Assembly (NCBI GenBank): GCA_030670605.1
Contig: DAOVBK010000021.1
Span: 1-11,816 of the forward strand
Origin: Candidatus Stahliibacteriota bacterium
GTDB lineage: Bacteria; Hydrothermota; Tepidihabitantia; SM23-42
Reading direction: 5' to 3'
Length of the DNA: 11,816 bases
Both the position numbers and the translations under genes were made by a program. How positions within the stretch are numbered: position 1 is the stretch's first letter; each line of letters starts with the position of its first letter. Below the pieces are notes generated by a model. The model was not told the origin of the DNA, made no database searches, and saw only the letters and a list, made by a program, of their open reading frames with translations. Positions 7,567 to 11,816 of this stretch are shown one piece after another.

Positions 7567-7594
7567 TTGACTGAGGCGTAATTTTCACTATTAT
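7567..7594 (+). promoter_or_regulatory. Promoter of the PhzF-family gene (leaderless)
   Basis: TTGACT (7567-7572), a 16-base spacer and TATTAT (7589-7594) are followed by five bases (tatat) and ATG 7600. There is no Shine-Dalgarno. The A/T-rich sequence allows the -10 box to be placed a few bases further on, but this register has the same 5-base gap seen at three other genes. It lies only 10 bases after the HEAT gene stop, so PhzF can be transcribed separately. Confidence 0.7.
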
Positions 7595-7599
7595 TATAT

Positions 7600-8523
7600 A
7601 TGGGTAGGTGGCTGAAGGCTAAACGAATGAGCGCCTTTACCTCTGCCCCATACGGAGGGAACGCCGTGTGGGTGATATTGGGAGGCGACGCATTATCTGA
7701 TAGCGAGATGAAACGGCTCGCGTCAACACTCGATCCCGGTTCTGACGTTGCATTCATTACCTTTGATACCACGAGTGAGGCAGATATTTGCCAGAAATTC
7801 TTCACTGATGGTAGTGAAATCAGGTTTTCTGGACATGCTGCAGTTGCGTCATATTACGCATTGAGCGATGAAAATATCCTGAAACTCAAAGAACCAGAAA
7901 CCGAAATACGACAGCGTACCAAAGCTGGTATTCAATCCGTGAAGCTGCGAGTCAATGGGAAGAAGATAACCCGGGCGACACTATCGTTGTCAAAAGCGGA
8001 TTTCATGAAAGTTGATATCAATCCTACTCATGTCGCACGGTTTCTCGGGTTGACCGTGAATGAGATTTGTGATAGTAATCTACCCTTCGAAGTAATATCA
8101 ACAGGTTTTTATGACCTCATTGTGCCGTTAAAGTCACTTAATCATATACGGAACATCAACCCAAACTTTGCGCTCATGGATAGCTACTGCACCCGTATGG
8201 GAATCCAGGGCGTTACTGCGTTTACCCGTGAGGTCTACGACACGGCAGATCTGGCATTCATGAAACACTTTGCACCGGCAGTCGGCGTGAATGAAGAACC
8301 ACTCTCAGGTGGTGCAGCAGGAAGTATCGGGTGCTACTGTTTGAAACACGATTTGGTCAAGGGAGCGAATAATTTTACACGAATGGTTATTGAACAAGGT
8401 GATCTCATGAATAAGAGCGCAAGACTGTATGTGCATATCGAATCGACCAGAGAACAGATACTACGGGTAAAGGTTGGTGGTCACGCTATCATGACCTTTT
8501 CCGGCTACATACTCACTCCATAA
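7600..8523 (+). CDS. PhzF-family isomerase-like protein with altered active-site residues
   Basis: A 307-residue protein of the PhzF/diaminopimelate-epimerase fold, about the usual family length of 260-300. Matching segments: MSAFTSAPYGGNAVWVIL (10-27; family D-x-F-T-x-x-P-F-x-G-N-P), GSDVAFI (47-53; family S-E-T-A-F), FFTDGSEIRFSGHAAVAS (67-84; family F-T-P-x-x-E-V-x-L-C-G-H-A-T) and FAPAVGVNEEPLSGGAAG (family F-A-P-x-x-G-I-x-E-D-P-V-T-G-S-A). The catalytic Glu45 of Pseudomonas PhzF appears as Asp49, its Asp208 as Glu233, and its Ser213 as Gly238, while His79 matches His74. Activity may persist with a different substrate, or the fold may have been reused. No phenazine genes are nearby, so a phenazine role is not supported. 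The promoter and the family N-terminus both fit ATG 7600. Cytosolic; no signal peptide. Confidence 0.85.
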   Translation: MGRWLKAKRMSAFTSAPYGGNAVWVILGGDALSDSEMKRLASTLDPGSDVAFITFDTTSEADICQKFFTDGSEIRFSGHAAVASYYALSDENILKLKEPETEIRQRTKAGIQSVKLRVNGKKITRATLSLSKADFMKVDINPTHVARFLGLTVNEICDSNLPFEVISTGFYDLIVPLKSLNHIRNINPNFALMDSYCTRMGIQGVTAFTREVYDTADLAFMKHFAPAVGVNEEPLSGGAAGSIGCYCLKHDLVKGANNFTRMVIEQGDLMNKSARLYVHIESTREQILRVKVGGHAIMTFSGYILTP

Positions 8524-8525
8524 TA

Positions 8526-8634
8526 GGGTCTGGCACCATTCTCGTTACAAATACATTAAGTCAAGAAGAACGCCTTTTGTCTTTCCCCACAAAATATAAA
8601 TATAGATAGGATATGTGAAAAAGGTGCCTGACCC
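8526..8634 (+). mobile_element. Non-autonomous MITE/REP-like element, copy 1
   Basis: A 109-base element bounded by gggtctggcacc (8526-8537) and ggtgcctgaccc (8623-8634), which form an 11-of-12 inverted repeat. It starts two bases after the PhzF stop codon. A diverged copy in the same orientation lies at 9701-9808. The first 19 and last 21 bases are identical between the copies while the middle differs. It contains no open reading frame. Ends of this type are reminiscent of REP-like sequences moved by RAYT (Y1) transposases, but none is in this window. Confidence 0.65.
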
Positions 8635-8652
8635 TACTACACGCAGATTGAT

Positions 8653-8720
8653 AATCCCGATTTTTCATTATTGTATGTATTATATAGAAAAATCGCGCAT
8701 CCCGCGGCGGCGGGACGCTG
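8653..8720. repeat. Two REP-like hairpins with shared family ends
   Basis: First hairpin: cgatttttc (8658-8666) pairs with gaaaaatcg (8687-8695) around a 20-base A/T-rich loop. Second hairpin: tcccgc (8700-8705) pairs with gcggga (8710-8715) around a ggcg loop, extended by gc/gc (8697-8698 with 8717-8718) across one mismatch. The left end (aatcccgat) and right end (cgggacgctg) resemble those of the hairpin at 125-153, and 'aaaaatcgc' also occurs at both sites, in a different order. Confidence 0.55.
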
Positions 8721-8754
8721 ATACGTTACTGATAGCACTACATATGCTATTATT

Positions 8755-8811
8755 CCCTCTCCCTTGAGGCTGTGTCCGCCTTAGGAGGAGGAGAGGGTTA
8801 GGGTGAGGGTG
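8755..8811. repeat. REP-like palindrome with 'agggttagggtgagggtg' tail
   Basis: ccctctcc (8755-8762) can pair with ggagaggg (8790-8797). Within it, bases 8763-8770 pair imperfectly with 8778-8785 around a 7-base loop. The purine-rich tail gttagggtgagggtg follows on one side only. From memory, 'ccctctccc...gggagagggttagggtgagggtg' palindromes are scattered between genes in many bacteria; this copy has an unusually long, partly decayed loop. Confidence 0.6.
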
Positions 8812-8973
8812 TAACCAATAGGGTCAGGTCATCTTACTGAGTTCGATATCTACGACTTGCAACATAACATTTTTGCGTTGGTTTATTATGTGATAATGCA
8901 AGCTGTGAGTGTCGGATGTATTGCGATGACTTAATCCCAAGGTCTTTCTAAAGCTGGCGTGATGGCAAACAAC
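8812..8973. other. Gene-free spacer upstream of the lipoprotein promoter
   Basis: No protein-like reading frame is seen. A solitary 'gggtcaggt' (8821-8829) resembles one end of the 109-base element without a partner. A weak interrupted hairpin is possible: cttgca (8856-8861) with tgcaag (8897-8902), with acataa/ttatgt pairing inside it. This is not enough to call an RNA gene. Confidence 0.4.
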
Positions 8974-9002
8974 TTGACTCGGACATTGTAGAGCAATATA
9001 CT
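8974..9002 (+). promoter_or_regulatory. Promoter of the lipoprotein gene (leadered)
   Basis: TTGACT (8974-8979), a 17-base spacer and TATACT (8997-9002) form a strong sigma-70-type promoter. Transcription should begin near 9009, giving a leader of about 36 bases that contains a ribosome binding site. This contrasts with the leaderless genes in the same window. Confidence 0.7.
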
Positions 9003-9031
9003 TCATATCATAGAGTTCACAATGAACAGAG

Positions 9032-9037
9032 AGGAGG
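9032..9037 (+). promoter_or_regulatory. Strong Shine-Dalgarno of the lipoprotein gene
   Basis: AGGAGG lies seven bases before ATG 9045 and fixes the start. It is the best ribosome binding site in the window. Confidence 0.85.
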
Positions 9038-9044
9038 ATTTTAT

Positions 9045-9668
9045 ATGAAGAGACGATTGACTTTGTGTATCTTTGTATTCTTGGTGATTGCAGCATTCAA
9101 CTGCGGGAAAAAGGTAATGATCTCACCACGAATCGATCTGCTGGAACACGAAATCATCGGCATCATCGAGTTCGAAAGTTCAAGTGAAGGCGAGCTGGGA
9201 CCTCTGACAACAAAGAAGTTCACACAGGCGATCCGGGAAGACCAGGGCATGGTGCGCATCATCGATTTGGGAACGGAGAAAGAGGTGCTCAGGCACATCG
9301 GTCATGACAAGCTCGATGTGAAGGCATTCAAGGCGATCGGAGAGGAATTCGATGTGCAGACAGTATTCACCGGCGAACTTGTCATTTCCAATATAAGACC
9401 AGATATCAGTATCATGTCAGGGCTCGTGCACATGGGGCTATCAGCAGAAGTGGATGCTACGCTTTCGTCACAAATGGTGGAAACATCAACTGGCGCTTCA
9501 GTCTGGAGCAGTTCTTCGAGTGCAACAAAGGAAGTGGGCCATGTAAGTGTTTCTGGTGATTTTTTTTCCTTTGACGCTGAAGAACCAGAAAAAGCATATG
9601 GCGAACTTGTTGATGTTCTTGTGTACGAAACGACAAGAAATTTTAGGGTGACCTGGGAACGACAATAG
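9045..9668 (+). CDS. Probable envelope lipoprotein with an LpoB/CsgG-like pattern
   Basis: A 207-residue protein. The N-terminus has a charged MKRR, a hydrophobic core (5-18) and Cys20 in AAFNC followed by GKK, as in lipoproteins. The lipobox is poor, with Asn in place of Gly/Ala/Ser just before the Cys, so lipidation is probable but not certain. The body fits the alpha/beta pattern of LpoB/CsgG/TolB-N-like periplasmic domains: IIGIIEFESS early, then TTKKFTQAIREDQGMVRIID, IGEEFDVQTVFTGELV, and finally VDATLSSQMVETSTGASVWS. In that group the last part describes a protein reporting or binding at the outer membrane. A role in activating a penicillin-binding protein or in assembly is possible but not shown. 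A strong promoter and Shine-Dalgarno suggest good expression. It converges on the M6 protease gene. Confidence 0.75.
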   Translation: MKRRLTLCIFVFLVIAAFNCGKKVMISPRIDLLEHEIIGIIEFESSSEGELGPLTTKKFTQAIREDQGMVRIIDLGTEKEVLRHIGHDKLDVKAFKAIGEEFDVQTVFTGELVISNIRPDISIMSGLVHMGLSAEVDATLSSQMVETSTGASVWSSSSSATKEVGHVSVSGDFFSFDAEEPEKAYGELVDVLVYETTRNFRVTWERQ

Positions 9669-9696
9669 GAAGCAGGAAGCAGGAAGCAGGAAGCAG
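9669..9696. repeat. Perfect tandem repeat, gaagcag x 4
   Basis: Four exact 7-base copies begin directly after the lipoprotein stop codon (TAG, 9666-9668) and end four bases before the second copy of the inverted-end element. Exact copies suggest recent slippage or expansion, and copy number may vary between strains. Confidence 0.9.
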
Positions 9697-9700
9697 CAAA

Positions 9701-9808
9701 GGGTCTGGCACCATTCTCGGATTAATCCATTACGTCCAGAAAAGTACCTTGTGTTTTTCCCAGCAGAACATAAATGTAAAGGTGATGTGTGAAAAAGGTG
9801 CCTGACCC
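9701..9808 (+). mobile_element. Non-autonomous MITE/REP-like element, copy 2
   Basis: A 108-base element with the same ends as copy 1: gggtctggcacc (9701-9712) and ggtgcctgaccc (9797-9808). It is in the same orientation and again lies just after a plus-strand gene. The interior matches copy 1 only partly (roughly 70% by eye), so the copies are old or the interior is free to change while the ends are kept. Confidence 0.65.
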
Positions 9809-9811
9809 CAC

Positions 9812-9845
9812 AGTAGGAATCAGGGAGCAGGAAACAGGATACAGC
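9812..9845. repeat. Degenerate 'caggaaacaggatacag' word repeat
   Basis: The words caggga, caggaa, caggat and cagcaa follow one another on the far side of copy 2. They look like a decayed relative of the perfect gaagcag array at 9669-9696, as if the element had inserted into a longer short-word tract. The 8-mer 'caggatac' (9835-9842) is also found inside the M6 coding sequence. Confidence 0.5.
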
Positions 9846-9888
9846 AAGAAAGAAATAGAATCTACTTTTTTACAAAAACGGGGAATAC

Positions 9889-11526
9889 CTATCTTATCAA
9901 TAGAACTTTTGCAGTTTTAGTATGTCCCTCAGTACCAAGTTCTAGAAAATAGACACCGCTGGGCAATTGATGATTAGCATGGTCTGTACCATCCCAGCTA
10001 ATCTGCATAGGGCCTAGAGCATCGGGCATAGGACGAAAAGATTTCACCACCTTACCGGCGATGTCGTATATCTTCAATGAAAAATCATCTATCCCGTATC
10101 CTGCATCGTGTATCCCGCATCTGATCTGTGTCAGCTTTGAAAATGGATTTGGTGAGACAGTTAGTAGTAGATGCGGTTTTGTGTCAGAATATTCGGCAAC
10201 TGCACTCGGGTCAATGATTACATCGCAGACAACCGTGTCTCCGATGAGCGCAATATTCCTGACCGTTACATGCGTCGGATTTCCCCAGTTGTCATTGCTT
10301 GATGGATAACTTAGTGAATCAAAAACAGTGGTGTTACTATCACCAGGAAACGGGTCACCTGAATCACCGAGCTCTGGGTGATAATAGTGCGGGTCAGGCC
10401 GGTACCCCCAGCCATTATCTAAGTCGTCGCAGCCATCAGCTTCTTCAAGGTCAATAATATTGTGGTATGAACTGTACCGGGGATCAATGTGCCAGATGAG
10501 AAGACCGGCACCAGGGAGTGGAGCATCAAACCCTGTTTGCGTGCGGTTTTCGAGAATGAAAAATGTGTCATTCATAACACCATCACGCCACACACGGTAC
10601 GCAACCGGATGCGTCTCCTGGTCAGTGATTTTCAAACCATATGTGTTCTGCGTGATCAATGTTGGGGTAAGCCAATTCACCTCCATTTTGCACCAGCCAT
10701 CTGCATGTGATGGACTCCATGGTGTGTTACCACCAGCGCCCCAGGCACCATAGCTCATGAGACTCCAGTAACCAGCGCCCCAGGTATTTCTCGAACCGTC
10801 ATAGAGGTCAGGAAGCCCGACAATGTGCCCGAGTTCGTGGCACATAACGCCAATACAACACAATGTTGTATCAAGGTTTGGTGTCACAAGATTTATTTCT
10901 GGAACATTGGTCGCACCGTCAATAATAATGCCATCATTAGTTGTGTAATTAAAATAGGGCATGGCATGTGACCAGCAGTTATTCGGGTCACCAGTATCTT
11001 CACCACCTGGTCCAGCATGAATGACAAAAACACCATCAATATGACCGTCATCATCGACATCGTATTGTGCAAAGTCCACCAATGCATCAACCAGTTCAAC
11101 TGCATCGACGGCGAGTTCATATCCTGTTGTCAGCATGTAGTACCCATCATAATAGTGGCTGTAGGTGTAGTTGGACATGTGCCACTGGTTTCCTGCGATG
11201 CCACCAGCAACATCGGTCATACCGTACGAGTTTTCAATGAAAAAGTCATTGAGGCTGCCTGCTCGATAAGTCCCCTGATACACACCAACCGAATAGAACA
11301 TGCTGTCATACCGTGCTGCAGAATGATTCACGGTGTCTGCCAGGTTATCGCTGAACTGAACGAGAATTGCACACGTTTCAATGGTCAGGTCACGCAGATC
11401 CTTTGTCTTGCTGCGCATCGGTCCGACTATACATGAATGCGGTCCTGTATTTCCAGGGCGGGGTGGCATGGCAAACCCTAATGTTGCTAGTATCAGTAAT
11501 GATGTCTTTAGAAAAATGCACTTCAT
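9889..11526 (-). CDS. Secreted M6-family (immune inhibitor A-like) metalloprotease with C-terminal sorting domain
   Basis: A 545-residue protein from the start chosen here. Signal peptide: MKCIFLK then LLILATLGFA, cleaved near residue 19. The zinc site HELGHIVGLPD is at 230-240 (zinc His230 and His234, catalytic Glu231, and Asp240 as a likely third ligand of the M6 type), with the Met-turn stretch YWSLMSYGAWG downstream. YDVDDDGHIDGVFVIHAGPGG upstream looks calcium-binding. Residues about 448-545 form a FlgD/T9SS type A-like C-terminal domain (SPNPFSKLTQI, SLKIYDIAGKVV, LPSGVYFLEL), which suggests export across the outer membrane or surface attachment. The frame stays open upstream to a GTG at 11586 and an ATG at 11550, but the promoter (11565-11537) overlaps those codons, so ATG 11526 is the likely start. 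No Shine-Dalgarno is present. A word-repeat-derived insertion seems to lie at residues 469-481. Confidence 0.9.
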   Translation of the reverse strand: MKCIFLKTSLLILATLGFAMPPRPGNTGPHSCIVGPMRSKTKDLRDLTIETCAILVQFSDNLADTVNHSAARYDSMFYSVGVYQGTYRAGSLNDFFIENSYGMTDVAGGIAGNQWHMSNYTYSHYYDGYYMLTTGYELAVDAVELVDALVDFAQYDVDDDGHIDGVFVIHAGPGGEDTGDPNNCWSHAMPYFNYTTNDGIIIDGATNVPEINLVTPNLDTTLCCIGVMCHELGHIVGLPDLYDGSRNTWGAGYWSLMSYGAWGAGGNTPWSPSHADGWCKMEVNWLTPTLITQNTYGLKITDQETHPVAYRVWRDGVMNDTFFILENRTQTGFDAPLPGAGLLIWHIDPRYSSYHNIIDLEEADGCDDLDNGWGYRPDPHYYHPELGDSGDPFPGDSNTTVFDSLSYPSSNDNWGNPTHVTVRNIALIGDTVVCDVIIDPSAVAEYSDTKPHLLLTVSPNPFSKLTQIRCGIHDAGYGIDDFSLKIYDIAGKVVKSFRPMPDALGPMQISWDGTDHANHQLPSGVYFLELGTEGHTKTAKVLLIR

Positions 11527-11536
11527 TGAATGAAAT

Positions 11537-11565
11537 AATATAGCAGCCATACGTTCAATTGTCAA
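11537..11565 (-). promoter_or_regulatory. Promoter of the M6 protease gene (very short leader)
   Basis: On the minus strand TTGACA (11565-11560) is a perfect -35 box, followed by a 17-base spacer and TATATT (11542-11537). ATG 11526 begins 10 bases after the -10 box, so the leader would be only a few bases. The promoter lies inside the longer open frame and excludes the two upstream start codons. Confidence 0.7.
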
Positions 11566-11586
11566 TGACCAATGGGATCTTCTCAC

Positions 11587-11816
11587 GATGCTCGAAGCAA
11601 GCCTCTCATTGTATTCGAGACAAGCAGGCCTGAAAACCTGAATTCGTAATCGTTGATCGTCAATCGTACTCGTGTGAATACGAAATACGAATCACCAATA
11701 CGGAACTCATGGGGTCAGGCATGAAAAACTGAAATCGTAATCGTCCATCGTATCTCGTATTCGTAGAAAACCTTAATCAGAAACGAGTACGAATCACGAA
11801 TCACCAATACGATTTC
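11587..11816. repeat. Intergenic region with two units of atcgt/acgaatc word repeats forming long imperfect inverted repeats
   Basis: No gene is seen. Unit A (about 11641-11702) and unit B (about 11731-11816) both run from 'cgtaatcgt' words to 'acgaatc' words, which are mutually complementary. In unit B the 34-base arm 11731-11764 matches the reverse complement of 11783-11816 at 25 of 34 positions, around an 18-base loop. The 15-mer cgaatcaccaatacg occurs at 11688-11702 and 11797-11811. A solitary 'gggtcaggca' (11712-11721) lies between the units. The array probably continues past the window edge. Confidence 0.65.

Noticed and set aside
8795..8809. G-quadruplex in the REP tail
   Set aside because: Only three GGG runs are present; the fourth would have to come from GG pairs, so a canonical quadruplex is not supported.
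8821..8830. A third copy of the 109-base element (also the motif at 11712)
   Set aside because: Only about 9-10 bases of one end are present at each place, with no matching partner end, so they are noted as half-ends only.
8824..9096. A 90-codon minus-strand open frame
   Set aside because: It covers the lipoprotein promoter, Shine-Dalgarno and first codons, and its translation lacks any protein-like pattern.
11641..11816. CRISPR array
   Set aside because: Repeats are imperfect, irregularly spaced and mutually complementary, with no constant repeat and unique spacers; no cas gene is present.

Overview
The window (about 46% G+C by eye) most likely comes from a diderm, Gram-negative-type bacterium of an uncultivated lineage. 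A lipid A enzyme of the LpxH type, a BamA-like outer-membrane barrel and a secreted protease ending in a FlgD/T9SS-like C-terminal domain all point to an outer membrane. This combination, with the HEAT protein and repeat-rich spacers, resembles candidate phylum WOR-3 (Stahlbacteria) or a relative; that placement is inference, since no rRNA or marker gene is present.

Layout. Positions 1-324 hold a possible 3' end of an upstream gene and a spacer full of hairpins and degenerate short-word repeats. A patatin-like phospholipase (325-1215, +) converges on an LpxH-like phosphatase (1239-1943, -). The phosphatase is divergent, across 76 bases, from a 925-residue protein that joins a zinc-protease domain, a TolB-like propeller and an outer-membrane barrel (2020-4797, +). 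Next comes a two-gene unit of a 12-copy 26/27-residue repeat protein (4967-6676) and a HEAT-repeat protein (6678-7556), then a PhzF-family protein (7600-8523). A repeat-rich 520-base gap leads to a probable lipoprotein with an LpoB/CsgG-like pattern (9045-9668). A second repeat cluster separates it from a convergent M6-family secreted metalloprotease (9889-11526, -). The window ends in a region of imperfect long inverted repeats.

Most of these proteins appear to be exported or to act at the envelope; PhzF is the probable cytosolic exception. No single pathway links them. The one tight operon is the repeat protein plus HEAT protein, whose function I do not recognise and which is the best candidate here for something undescribed.

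The strongest general signal is in the promoters. Four genes have consensus-like -35/-10 boxes (16-17 base spacers) with the -10 hexamer ending exactly 5 bases before the start codon and no Shine-Dalgarno sequence, which predicts leaderless mRNAs. The M6 gene is nearly the same. Two genes instead have recognisable ribosome binding sites: the lipoprotein (strong site and its own promoter) and the patatin. The spacers carry two diverged copies of a 108-109 base element with gggtc(t/a)ggcacc-type inverted ends, REP-like hairpins, and short-word repeats that also seem to have entered the coding sequence of the M6 protease.
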